From JBOCEF01 sp050586345 (GTDB taxonomy: Bacteria > Pseudomonadota > Alphaproteobacteria > Rhodobacterales > Rhodobacteraceae), in NCBI RefSeq assembly GCF_050586345.1, contig NZ_JBOCEF010000008.1:1-64000 (forward strand): a stretch of 64,000 nucleotides of DNA, written 5' to 3'. A model generated the notes under the pieces. It saw nothing but the letters and a program-made list of their open reading frames with translations. It made no database searches and was not told where the DNA came from. Positions 1 through 9,656 of the stretch are shown in pieces (the first letter of the stretch is position 1; each line of letters opens with the position of its first letter). The position numbers were made by a program, and so were the translations under genes.

Positions 1-109
<109 letters not shown>

Positions 110-208
110 GCGTTCATAGCCATAGCGAAAGGCGCGGGCGGCGTCGACCGCCCCCCCGCGACAATGCGCGCGTCGCACGCGCCCGGGCGGGCGCCTATGG
201 CTGCGGCC

Positions 209-670
209 ATGCCCACGCACGCCGAAAAACGCCGCCTTCCCTATGACGCGCAGGAGATGTTCGCCCTGGTCGCGGATGTCTCGCGTTACCCCGAATTCCT
301 GCCCTGGTGCGAGGGCGCGCGGATCCGCAAACGGACCCCGACGCCGGACGGGGGCGAGGTGATCGAGGCCGACCTGATCATCGGCTTCAAGATGTTCCGC
401 GAGACCTTCGGCTCCCGCGTGACCATCAACCGGGCCGACAGCGTGATCGACGTGAAATACCTCGACGGCCCGTTCCGCTATCTCGACAACCACTGGCGGT
501 TCGAGGAGATCGAGCCGGGCGCCTGCATCGTCGATTTCTTCGTGGATTTCGAATTCAAGAGCATCGTGCTCCAGAAGGTCATCGGCGTGGTGTTCAACGA
601 GGCGATGCAGCGGATCGTGCGCGCCTTCGAGGACCGCGCGGCGCAGCTTTACGGCCCGCGGAGCCTGTGA
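209..670 (+). CDS. COQ10/RatA-like START-domain (SRPBCC) protein
   Basis: The product is about 153 residues, the usual length for the family. It has the hallmark opening 'RRLPYDAQEMFALVADV' followed by 'YPEFLPWC', and the C-terminal helix 'VFNEAMQRIVRAFEDRA'. This is the single SRPBCC/START fold of coenzyme-Q-binding COQ10 proteins, annotated in bacteria as RatA-family toxin. By family knowledge it probably binds quinone or another lipid and supports respiration; a RatA-like ribosome role is less likely in this lineage. I chose the ATG at 209 because homologues begin 'MPTH'. In-frame ATGs at 197 and 164 would only add poorly conserved residues. The stop overlaps the GTG of the next gene by 3 bases, so the two are probably co-translated. 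Confidence 0.85.
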   Translation: MPTHAEKRRLPYDAQEMFALVADVSRYPEFLPWCEGARIRKRTPTPDGGEVIEADLIIGFKMFRETFGSRVTINRADSVIDVKYLDGPFRYLDNHWRFEEIEPGACIVDFFVDFEFKSIVLQKVIGVVFNEAMQRIVRAFEDRAAQLYGPRSL

Positions 671-1191
671 GCGGGGCGGGGGACGACGCGCCCCCCTGGC
701 GGCGCAAGACCCCGCGCTGGGTCCTCGCGGCGTTCGCCGGCGCCGTCGTCTTCCTGGCCGGCAGCGGCAAGCTCGCCTCCATGTGCGGCGATCCTTCCTA
801 CTCGCCGCAGACCCGCATGCTGATCTGCGCCCTCGCCGATCCCGGAATGCGCATCGGGACCGCGGATCACCGCTGGGTCCGGTTCCTCGCCGACCGGGCC
901 ATGGCCGCCGAGGCCGCCGGACACCGCGAGCGGGCCTTCGAGTTGCTGGACGACGCCTGGGCCGAGGCCCGCGCCGATCAGGACTGGAAGACCCTCTGGC
1001 GCTCCGGGAAAGAGCCGCGCTACCGGCCGCTGCCGTTCCTGATGATACGCGAGCTTCACGCCGGGAACCCGGCGCTGCTGGACGCCTGGGTCGCGAAGCC
1101 GCCCCGCGGCATGGGGCCGAACACTGAAAAGCGCAAAGCCTTCGAGCTGGCGTTGCAGGCGACGCAGGAGGGGGAGGCGGCCCCGCGCTGA
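667..1191 (+). CDS. Hypothetical membrane-anchored protein
   Basis: The product is 174 residues and starts with GTG at 667, overlapping the stop of the COQ10-like gene. One hydrophobic segment near residues 18-34 ('WVLAAFAGAVVFLAG') is followed by a soluble domain rich in short helices with alternating Ala, Glu and Arg. I do not recognise a family. The overlap and shared strand suggest a two-gene unit with the COQ10-like protein. The single N-terminal segment could be an uncleaved anchor, leaving the C-terminal part in the periplasm. Confidence 0.7.
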   Translation: MSGAGDDAPPWRRKTPRWVLAAFAGAVVFLAGSGKLASMCGDPSYSPQTRMLICALADPGMRIGTADHRWVRFLADRAMAAEAAGHRERAFELLDDAWAEARADQDWKTLWRSGKEPRYRPLPFLMIRELHAGNPALLDAWVAKPPRGMGPNTEKRKAFELALQATQEGEAAPR

Positions 1192-1501
1192 CCCGCGCCG
1201 CCCCGGGCCCGGCGCCGCATTGCGGCGCGCCATCCCACCGACCGGACCATCGGCTTGAAATGCGCGCCGTCCGCCGCATTTCTCTGGTCATGAGCGATCG
1301 CTGAACATTCGGCTGATGACCGCCGCCGCCCCATCTCTCTCTCCGGGGCCTGCGCGGCGGTCCCGTTCGAGCCCTTCCCGCTGCGCCGACGGCTCCGTCC
1401 GTCGGCCCCCGCGCCGGCCGCCCACGGGTTGCGCCAGGGCGGCGGGGCGCGTGGGGGACGGGCCGAACGGCGCTCTGCTTACAGTCCGGGCGCGCATATG
1501 C
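1192..1501. other. Non-coding stretch between convergent genes
   Basis: No coding frame here looks protein-like. It contains a 10-base perfect palindrome (agcgatcgct, 1293-1302), which may be chance in such GC-rich DNA. No convincing promoter is seen. Its right end runs into a strong hairpin. Confidence 0.5.
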
Positions 1502-1539
1502 AAACGCCGCCGCGAGGGGGAGCCCTCGCGGCGGCGTTT
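1502..1539 (-). terminator. Strong hairpin terminator of the VPLPA-CTERM gene
   Basis: A perfect 17-bp inverted repeat (1502-1518 and 1523-1539) flanks a 4-base loop. The arms end in AAA/TTT, so the minus-strand transcript carries a short U run. It lies 20 bases beyond the stop of the minus-strand gene at 1560 and could also stop transcription arriving on the plus strand. Confidence 0.85.
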
Positions 1540-1559
1540 CGCGTCGTGCAGCCCCGGCC

Positions 1560-2096
1560 TCAGGCCCGGCGGCGGCGCCCCACGAGGCCCAGCGCCCCGA
1601 GGCCCAGCAGCGCCAGCGGCGCGGCGGCGGGGAGGGGGACGTCCGACGGCCCGGTCTCGCCCGGCGCGGTCACGAAGGCGCCCCAGAGCACCACGCCGCC
1701 GACGGCGGTCGCGCCCTCGAAAGTCCAGGTGAACAGGATGCTGGTGGCGTCGAGCGACCAGGTCAGGTCCCGCAGCTGCGTGTCGATGAGCGAGAAGCCC
1801 ACCAGCTCCTCGCCGCCCGAGAAGTCGAGATCCGAGAGCGAGATCTGGTAGTTGGGCCCGTAGGACACGCCGGGGTTCAGCGCGTTCCAGACGAACTGGT
1901 CGGCGCCGGTCCCGGAATCGAGGTCCATGGAGAAGCCGCCGAGCGTGTAATCATCGCCGGCGCCGACGGTCACGCTGTTGGCGTCGGCGTCCTGCACCCA
2001 GGTGATGGTCGCCTGGTCTCCGGTCAGGTTGGCGGCCTGGGCGGCGAAGGGCGCGGCGGCGCAGAACAGGGCGGCGGTGAAAATCGGTCTCATCAT
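1560..2096 (-). CDS. Secreted VPLPA-CTERM sorting-domain protein
   Basis: The product is 178 residues. It has a Sec signal peptide (residues 1-21, ending 'AAPFAAQAA'), a beta-rich Asp/Gly-rich middle, and the tripartite sorting tail 'VPLPAAAPLALLGLG' plus an Arg-rich end. In Rhodobacterales this VPLPA variant of the PEP-CTERM signal is processed by an exosortase-type protease and directs proteins to the cell surface or exopolysaccharide matrix. No exosortase gene lies in the window. The middle domain is not recognised. The gene is monocistronic: a strong hairpin lies downstream, and the amt terminator lies upstream. Confidence 0.85.
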   Translation of the reverse strand: MMRPIFTAALFCAAAPFAAQAANLTGDQATITWVQDADANSVTVGAGDDYTLGGFSMDLDSGTGADQFVWNALNPGVSYGPNYQISLSDLDFSGGEELVGFSLIDTQLRDLTWSLDATSILFTWTFEGATAVGGVVLWGAFVTAPGETGPSDVPLPAAAPLALLGLGALGLVGRRRRA

Positions 2097-2173
2097 GTCT
2101 TCAATTCCCTGGATCCCGGGGGTTACGCACGCCGCGCAGCCTAATTTCGCGGGTGATGATTTGGAAACGAAAA

Positions 2174-2203
2174 GACCGCCGGAAGGTCTCCCTTCCGGCG
2201 GTC
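2174..2203 (-). terminator. Rho-independent terminator of amt
   Basis: A perfect 13-bp stem (2174-2186 with 2191-2203) and a 4-base loop sit just beyond the amt stop on the minus strand, followed on that strand by TTTCGTTT. This is a standard intrinsic terminator. Confidence 0.85.
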
Positions 2204-2225
2204 CATGTCGTCGCGTCCTGTCCGA

Positions 2226-3386
2226 TCAGCCCACGATGTCGTAGGCCCGCTCGCCATGCGCGGTGTAGTCGAGGCCCTCGATCTCGTCCTCTTCGCTGAC
2301 CCGCATCGGGAAGATGAAGGACACGCCCTTGGCGATCAGGAAGGTGGTGACCAGGGTCCAGACGCCCACGGCCCCGAGGGCGATGAACTGCGGCCCGAAG
2401 GCGCCGTGGCCGAAGACGGCGATCATGATGGTGCCGAAGATGCCGCCCACGCCGTGCACCGCGAAGACGTCGAGCGTGTCGTCGACCTTCAGCACCTCTT
2501 TCATCAGGGTCACCGCGTACTGGCAGATCACGCCCGCCGCGCCGCCGATGATCAGCGCCTGCACCGGGGTGGCCCAGCCCGAGGCCGGAGTGATCGAGGC
2601 GAGGCCCGCGATGGTGCCCGTCACGAGGCCGACCATCGACGCCTTGCCGTAGCGGATCTTCTCGAGCGCCGCCCAGGACAGGGACGCGGCGGCGGCCGAG
2701 ATATGGGTGACGGTCAGCGCCATCGCAGCCCCGCCATCGGCGGCGAGCTGGCTGCCCGCGTTGAAGCCGAACCAGCCGACCCACAGCATCGAGGCGCCGA
2801 TCATTACATACCCTGGGTTGTGCGGGGGCTTGTGGTCGCGCCGCTCGCCCAGCATCAGCGCCAGCACCACGGCCGCGAGGCCCGCGGTCTCATGCACCAC
2901 GATGCCGCCGGCGAAATCCATGGTCCCCAGCTCGGACAGCCAGCCGCCGCCCCAGATCCAGTGCGCCACCGGCGCGTAGCAGATCAGCATCCACAGCGCC
3001 GAGAAGGTCATCACGAAGGCGAAGCTGATCCGCTCGACATAGGCGCCGACGATCAGCGCCGGGGTGATGATGGCGAAGGTCATCTGGAAGGCGAAGAACA
3101 GCACCTCGGGGATGGTCCCCGAGACGGTGTCGGCGTCGACCCCCGCCAGGAACATCTTGTCGAGGCCGCCCCACCAGCCGCCCTCGGCCGGGCCGAAGGC
3201 GATCGAGTAGCCGCCGATCAGCCACAGCACCGACATCAGGCAGGCGATGGCGATGCACTGCATCAGCACCGAGAGCACGTTGCGCGAGCGCACGAGCCCC
3301 CCGTAGAAAAGCGCCAGACCCGGCAGGGTCATGAACAGGACCAGCGCCGTCGCGACGATGATCCAGGCGGTGTCCGCACCGTTCAT
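2226..3386 (-). CDS. amt: Ammonium transporter (Amt family)
   Basis: The product is 386 residues with about 11 membrane segments. It carries the family hallmarks: 'LALFYGGLVRS' near the N terminus and the two pore histidines in 'VVHETAGLAAVV' and 'FAVHGVGGIFG'. It imports ammonium across the inner membrane and is normally gated by a PII protein (GlnK). It starts at residue 'MNGADTAW' with no cleavable signal peptide. Unlike the usual glnK-amt arrangement, no glnK is adjacent. NtrC, encoded 5 kb away, is a plausible activator, but I found no clear sigma-54 promoter upstream; a long inverted repeat is there instead. Confidence 0.95.
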   Translation of the reverse strand: MNGADTAWIIVATALVLFMTLPGLALFYGGLVRSRNVLSVLMQCIAIACLMSVLWLIGGYSIAFGPAEGGWWGGLDKMFLAGVDADTVSGTIPEVLFFAFQMTFAIITPALIVGAYVERISFAFVMTFSALWMLICYAPVAHWIWGGGWLSELGTMDFAGGIVVHETAGLAAVVLALMLGERRDHKPPHNPGYVMIGASMLWVGWFGFNAGSQLAADGGAAMALTVTHISAAAASLSWAALEKIRYGKASMVGLVTGTIAGLASITPASGWATPVQALIIGGAAGVICQYAVTLMKEVLKVDDTLDVFAVHGVGGIFGTIMIAVFGHGAFGPQFIALGAVGVWTLVTTFLIAKGVSFIFPMRVSEEDEIEGLDYTAHGERAYDIVG

Positions 3387-3477
3387 TCCGAGAACCCCTC
3401 GTTCTTGTCCCGCGGCCGGTTGATCCGCCGCGCGTTGATTTCCCGCGCGAGGGGATAGGCGCGGGGCAGGGGATTGG

Positions 3478-3507
3478 AAACGCTTTTACCGTTTGGTAAA
3501 CGTGTTT
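3478..3507. promoter_or_regulatory. Operator-like inverted repeat upstream of amt
   Basis: Two 13-base arms (3478-3490 and 3495-3507) match at 11 of 13 positions around a GTTT spacer; the inner six pairs (TTTACC/GGTAAA) are perfect. It lies in the roughly 200-base gap between amt and the pncC stop, about 90-120 bases upstream of the amt start. The layout resembles a dimeric repressor site (TetR or LacI type). The binding protein is unknown. Confidence 0.5.
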
Positions 3508-3589
3508 TTGGTGCAGATCGGCGCGATTGCATAATTTGAGCGCAGGCGGCGCCCATATCCGGGGCGCCGCCTGGTCAAATTTTGCGTGG

Positions 3590-4111
3590 TCAAGAATCGG
3601 GCGCCGTTCCCTCGGCCTTCGCCGCCCGCGCCGCATCGCGCAGCAGGCGCAGCGCGTGATGCACCGAGGCGCGCCGCACCTCGCCGCGCCCCAGCGCCCC
3701 GAAGCGCATGTCCTGGGTCACGGTCGCGGCCCCGCGGCGGGCGAGGCCGAAGCACACCATGCCCTCGGGTTTCAACGCCGTCCCGCCCGGCCCCGCGACG
3801 CCGGTGAGGGAGACGACCAGCCCCGCGCGGGCGTGTTTCATCGCGCCCTCGGCCATCGCCTGCGCGACCTCCTCCGACACCGCGCCATGGTCGCGGATCA
3901 GGTCCGCGGGCACGCCCAGCGCCTCCATCTTCGCCCAGTTGGAATAGGTCACGAAGCCCCGCTCGGCCACGTCCGACGACCCGGCGACGGCGGTCAGCGC
4001 GCCCATCACCAGCCCGCCGGTGCAGCTTTCGGCGGTGGCGATCCTGAGGCCCGCCTCGCGCGCGGCCTGCAGGGTCTCGGCGGCGAGCGCCTCGGTTTCC
4101 GCGTCGATCAC
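3590..4111 (-). CDS. pncC: CinA-family nicotinamide-nucleotide amidohydrolase (PncC)
   Basis: The product is 173 residues, the single-domain CinA C-terminal type. It contains the signature 'TAESCTGG', then 'FVTYSNWAK' and 'VAQAMAEGA', and the glycine-rich 'LTGVAGPGG'. The family deamidates nicotinamide mononucleotide to nicotinate mononucleotide in pyridine-nucleotide recycling. The start is the GTG at 4111, overlapping the pgpA stop by 4 bases. It is the last gene of the ispDF-pgpA-pncC run. The N-terminal competence-damage domain of full-length CinA is absent. Confidence 0.9.
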   Translation of the reverse strand: MIDAETEALAAETLQAAREAGLRIATAESCTGGLVMGALTAVAGSSDVAERGFVTYSNWAKMEALGVPADLIRDHGAVSEEVAQAMAEGAMKHARAGLVVSLTGVAGPGGTALKPEGMVCFGLARRGAATVTQDMRFGALGRGEVRRASVHHALRLLRDAARAAKAEGTAPDS

Positions 4112-4638
4112 ATCAGCACCCCGTGCGAGATCACGGCGGCGATGATCACCAGGATCGCGGCGAAGACGCCCGCCACCAGGTCGTCCAGCATCACGCCCAC
4201 GGCGCCGTGCATCCGGTCGGCCCGGCCCACCAGCCAGGGCTTCCAGATGTCGAACAGGCGGAAGGCGAGGAAGGCGCCGACCCAGCCCGGCCAGGCGGCG
4301 AAGAACACCATCGGGTCGGCCTCGGCGTACCAGAGGCCGATGGAGAGGGGCAGGAGGGCGATCAACTGGCCCGCCACCTCGTCGATCACGACCTCCTGCG
4401 GGTCCTCGACCATCACCTCGCGCATGTAGAGCTCGGTCGCCACGAACCCCGCGGCGATGACCAGCGACAGGCCCAGCAGCAGCGCCACCGGCCCGCCCAG
4501 CGCCTGCAGCGCCATGCCGAAACCGAGACCGGCGAGCGAGCCCACGGTGCCGGGCGCCTTGGGCGACAGCCCCGCGCCGAAGAAGGTGGCGATGGGTTTG
4601 ACCAGCGGGCTGGGCCCGGGAAGCTTCACGTCGCTCAT
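4108..4638 (-). CDS. pgpA: Phosphatidylglycerophosphatase A
   Basis: The product is 176 residues, the normal size. It shows the conserved N-terminal 'FFGAGLSPKAPGTVGSLAG' and 'VIDEVAGQLIALL', with several hydrophobic helices. PgpA removes the phosphate from phosphatidylglycerophosphate at the inner membrane to give phosphatidylglycerol. Its ATG overlaps the ispDF stop (ATGA) and its own stop overlaps the pncC start, so the three genes are translationally coupled. Confidence 0.93.
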   Translation of the reverse strand: MSDVKLPGPSPLVKPIATFFGAGLSPKAPGTVGSLAGLGFGMALQALGGPVALLLGLSLVIAAGFVATELYMREVMVEDPQEVVIDEVAGQLIALLPLSIGLWYAEADPMVFFAAWPGWVGAFLAFRLFDIWKPWLVGRADRMHGAVGVMLDDLVAGVFAAILVIIAAVISHGVLM

Positions 4639-5882
4639 GCGGCGTCTCCTTCAAGGATGATGCAGGCGGCGGCCTGGGCGGCGATGCCCTCCTGGCGCCC
4701 GGTGAAGCCGAGCTTCTCGGACGTGGTCGCCTTCACGGACACGCGGCCGACCTCGATGCCGAGGATCCGCGCCAGCTCCGCGCGCATGGCGTCGGCATGG
4801 GGGCCGATCTTGGGCCGCTCGCAGATGATCGTCACGTCGACATTCTGGATCCGCCCGCCGCGGGCGGCGACCCGCTCGGCGGCCTTTTCGAGGAAGATGT
4901 GGCTCGCCGCGCCCTTCCACTGCATGTCCGAGGGCGGGAACCAGCGGCCGATATCGCCCTCGGCGATGGCCCCGAAAATGGCGTCGGTCAGCGCGTGCAT
5001 GGCGACGTCGGCGTCCGAGTGCCCGGACAGGGTGCGGTCATGGGGAATGTCCACGCCGCAGAGGGTCACGTGATCCCCCTCGGCGAAGGCGTGGACGTCG
5101 AAACCGGTTCCGAAACGGATGTCCATGGCGGGTCCTGTGATGAGAGCCGCGGCGCGGGCGATGTCCTGCGCCGTGGTCAGCTTGAAATTCTCGGCCGCGC
5201 CCGGGGTGAGGGCGCAGCGCAGCCCGGCGGCGGCGGCCACCGCGACGTCGTCGGTCAGCGCCTGTCCCGCGGCGGCCTCGTGCGCCGCAAGGATGGGGCC
5301 GAGGCGGAAGACCTGGGGCGTCTGCGCGCGCCAGAGCCCGTCGCGGGGCACGATGTCGCCAGCGGTGACATGGGGCGCGGCGGGGCCTCCGTCACCCCCT
5401 GCGTCACTCCCTGCGTCACCGGCGACGCCGCGGCGCAGGGTGTCGACGACGGGCTCGGACGGGCAGGCGCCGTCCCAGCCCGCCTCCAGCGCCGCCAGCG
5501 CCGCGTCCACCAGCGCGATGGGTACGAAGGGGCGGGCGGCGTCGTGGATCAGCACCGGCGTCTCCGGCCCGTGGGTCTCGGCCAGGGCGGCGAGGCCGAG
5601 GCGCACGCTGTCCTGCCGCTCGGCCCCGCCGATGACGGGGGGCGCCAGGGGCAGGGCGAGGCCGGCCACGGCGCGCTCGTATTCCGCCCGGTCGTCCCTG
5701 TGAATCACCACGCAGAGCGCGCCGACCGCCGGATGCGCGGCCAGCGCCTCCAGCGTCCGGCGCAGCACCGGCGCGCCCGCCAGGTCCCGATACTGCTTCG
5801 GCCCGCCCGGCCCCGCGCGCGTGCCGCGGCCTGCGGCCACCGCCAGGGCGACGGCGGGGCGGGTCTGGGTGGTGGCGGTCAT
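4635..5882 (-). CDS. ispDF: Bifunctional IspD/IspF enzyme of the MEP pathway
   Basis: The product is 415 residues. Residues 1 to about 245 are IspD (CTP-binding start 'VAAGRGTRAGPGGPKQYR', then 'LIHDAARPFV'), which makes CDP-methylerythritol. From the internal 'MDIRFGTGFDVHAF' onward it is IspF, the cyclodiphosphate synthase, with the metal-site residues in 'DVHAF' and 'HSDADVAMHAL' and the end 'KATTSEKLGFTGR'. The fusion is typical of Alphaproteobacteria, where it joins two non-consecutive steps of isoprenoid synthesis. It heads the minus-strand ispDF-pgpA-pncC operon. Its start lies about 140 bases from dusB, which is divergent, so both promoters must lie in that gap. Confidence 0.95.
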   Translation of the reverse strand: MTATTQTRPAVALAVAAGRGTRAGPGGPKQYRDLAGAPVLRRTLEALAAHPAVGALCVVIHRDDRAEYERAVAGLALPLAPPVIGGAERQDSVRLGLAALAETHGPETPVLIHDAARPFVPIALVDAALAALEAGWDGACPSEPVVDTLRRGVAGDAGSDAGGDGGPAAPHVTAGDIVPRDGLWRAQTPQVFRLGPILAAHEAAAGQALTDDVAVAAAAGLRCALTPGAAENFKLTTAQDIARAAALITGPAMDIRFGTGFDVHAFAEGDHVTLCGVDIPHDRTLSGHSDADVAMHALTDAIFGAIAEGDIGRWFPPSDMQWKGAASHIFLEKAAERVAARGGRIQNVDVTIICERPKIGPHADAMRAELARILGIEVGRVSVKATTSEKLGFTGRQEGIAAQAAACIILEGDAA

Positions 5883-6022
5883 GATCTGCTCAATCCATGG
5901 GCGATGCCGGGGGACAACAGGTCGCCCGGGCGGCGCCGCACGCTATCCCCCGGGCTTGCGAGGCTCAAGCATGAGAGGTACATGAAAGCACCCGTGCACA
6001 AACCTTGACCAGACAGACCCCG

Positions 6023-7033
6023 ATGGCCCTTCGTATAGGCGACATCGATATTCCATCCATCGCGCTGCCCGCGCCGATGGCAGGGATCACCGATCTTCCG
6101 TTCCGTCGCCTTGCGGCGCGCTTCGGCGCGCCCGTCACCGTGTCCGAGATGGTCGGCGCCCGCGAGGTGGTCACCGGCCACGCGCAGACCCGCGCCAAGG
6201 CCGAGCTCGGCGGCGGCGGGATCGAGGGCGTGCAGATCGCCGGCCGCGACCCCGAGAGCCTGGCCGAGACCGCGCGCATGGCCGCGGGCGCCGGCGCGCG
6301 CTTCATCGACATCAACATGGGCTGCCCGGCCAAGAAGGTCACCCAGGGCCTCTGCGGCTCGGCCCTGCTGCGCGAGCCTGACACCGCGCTGCGGCTGATC
6401 GAGGCGGTGGTGGCGGCGGTGGACGTGCCGGTGACGCTCAAGACCCGGCTCGGCTGGGACGAGACGCTGATGACCGCCCCCGGCCTCGCCGCCCGCGCCG
6501 AGGCCGCGGGGGTGCAGCTGATCGCCATCCATGGCCGCACCCGGCAGCAGTTCTACAAGGGCCGCGCCGACTGGTCCGCCGTGCGCCGGGTGCGCGAGGC
6601 GATCTCGGTCCCGCTGCTGGTCAATGGCGACATCCTGGACGCCGAGGACGCGCGCGCGGCGATGGCGGCCAGCGGCGCCGACGGGGTCATGATCGGCCGC
6701 GCGCAGCAGGGCGCGCCCTGGACCGTGGGCGCGATCGGCGCCGAGCTTGCCGGGCGCCCCGGCCCCGCCATTCCCACCGGCGCCGCGCTGGCGGAGCTGC
6801 TGGTCGAGCACCACGAGGCGATGCTGTCCTTCTACGGGCTCGATGTCGGCCTGCGCTGCGCGCGCAAGCACCTGTCCTGGACGCTCGAGCGCCTTCCCGG
6901 CGCCGCGCCCCTGCGCGCCGAGCTGATGACCGCGCGCGACCCGGCCGCGATCCACGCCGCGCTGCGCGCCCGCCTTCCCGATCTTCCCGCCGAAGCCCCC
7001 CGCACCGAGGGGCGAAAGGACCGCGCCGCATGA
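6023..7033 (+). CDS. dusB: tRNA dihydrouridine synthase B (NifR3 type)
   Basis: The product is about 336 residues. It has the FMN-barrel motif 'PAPMAGITDLPFRRLA', 'DINMGCPAKKVTQGLCGSAL' with the catalytic cysteine, and 'IHGRTRQQFYKG'. It reduces specific uridines in tRNA to dihydrouridine. In Rhodobacter the same gene (nifR3) leads the ntrBC operon, as here. I prefer the ATG at 6023 because family members begin 'MALRIGDI'-like; an in-frame TTG at 6005 is the alternative. The stop overlaps the ntrB start by 4 bases. Confidence 0.93.
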   Translation: MALRIGDIDIPSIALPAPMAGITDLPFRRLAARFGAPVTVSEMVGAREVVTGHAQTRAKAELGGGGIEGVQIAGRDPESLAETARMAAGAGARFIDINMGCPAKKVTQGLCGSALLREPDTALRLIEAVVAAVDVPVTLKTRLGWDETLMTAPGLAARAEAAGVQLIAIHGRTRQQFYKGRADWSAVRRVREAISVPLLVNGDILDAEDARAAMAASGADGVMIGRAQQGAPWTVGAIGAELAGRPGPAIPTGAALAELLVEHHEAMLSFYGLDVGLRCARKHLSWTLERLPGAAPLRAELMTARDPAAIHAALRARLPDLPAEAPRTEGRKDRAA

Positions 7034-8144
7034 GCACCGATCCCGCCTTCGAGGCCGTCTGGAACGCGCTGCCGCAAGCCGCGCTGATCCTTGACGAAAA
7101 CGACCGCTTCAGCCGCGTGAACGGCGCCGCCGAAAGCTTCCTGGGCCTCTCCGCCCGGGCGCTGGTGAAGCGCCGCGCGCCGGACGTGTTCGGCCAGTCG
7201 AGCCGGGTGATGGACCTGGTCGGCCAGGCCCGCCGCGGCGCGGGCGTCAGCGTGGGCGAGCACGGGATGGAGCTCTCGCTCCCCGACCGGCCGCCGCGGA
7301 TCGTCGACCTGCATGTCTGCTCGCTGACCGACATGCCCGGCTGCGCCCTGCTGCTGATCCATCCCCAGAGCATCGCCGAGCGCATGGACCGGAGCCTCAC
7401 CCACCGGGCCGCCGCGCGCTCGGTCATGGGCCTGTCGGCCATGCTGGCGCACGAGATCAAGAACCCGCTCGCGGGCATCTCCGGCGCGGCGCAGCTGCTC
7501 GAGATGCAGCTCGGCGACGGCGAGACGGAGCTGTGCGAGCTGATCCGCGAGGAGGCCGACCGGGTGGCCAAGCTCCTCGAGAAGGTCGAGCAGTTCGGCG
7601 ACAACCGCCCCGCGGCGCTGGAGCCGGTGAACATCCACGACGTGCTCGACAAGGCCAAGCTCTCGGCCAAGTCCGGTTTCGGCCAGCATGTGCGCTTCGC
7701 CGAGGAATTCGACCCCTCGCTGCCCCCCACCGCGGGCGACCCGGACCAGCTGATGCAGGTGTTCCTGAACCTTCTGAAGAACGCGGCCGAGGCCGCGCCC
7801 AAGGTCGGCGGCATGATCACCATCCGCACCTCCTACCGCCCCGGCATCCGCATGGCGGCCCCGAGCGGGCGGCGCGAGAGCCTGCCGCTCCAGGTCCTGA
7901 TCTCGGATAACGGGCCGGGTGTGCCGGACGCGCTGAAACGCGACATCTTCGAGCCGTTCGTCACCTCCAAGGCGACCGGCTCGGGCCTCGGCCTCGCGCT
8001 CGTGAGCAAGATCATGGCGGACCATGGCGGGGTGATCGAATGTGAGTCCGACCCCGGCTGGACCACCTTCCGCCTGCTGCTTCCGGTCTGGTCCGAACCC
8101 AAACCCGCCGCCAAGGCGAAGACCCGCAAAAAGGGAGCCACGGC

Positions 8145-8148
<4 letters not shown>
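7030..8148 (+). CDS. ntrB: Nitrogen sensor histidine kinase NtrB (GlnL)
   Basis: The product is 372 residues and soluble. An N-terminal PAS domain spans about residues 1-110. The phospho-acceptor His is about residue 141 in 'LAHEIKNPLAGISGAAQLLE'. The ATPase domain carries 'FLNLLKNAAEAAP', 'DNGPGVP' and 'GSGLGLALVSKI'. NtrB phosphorylates or dephosphorylates NtrC according to PII state. It overlaps dusB before it and ntrC after it by 4 bases each, indicating tight coupling. Confidence 0.95.
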
Positions 8149-9626
<1,478 letters not shown>

Positions 9627-9656
9627 TCGCGCAACAGCAGAAGGGGCCACGCCCCA

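Noticed and set aside
3387..3589. Sigma-54 promoter for amt.
   Set aside because: No GG/GC doublet pair with the right spacing could be found on the minus strand in front of amt.
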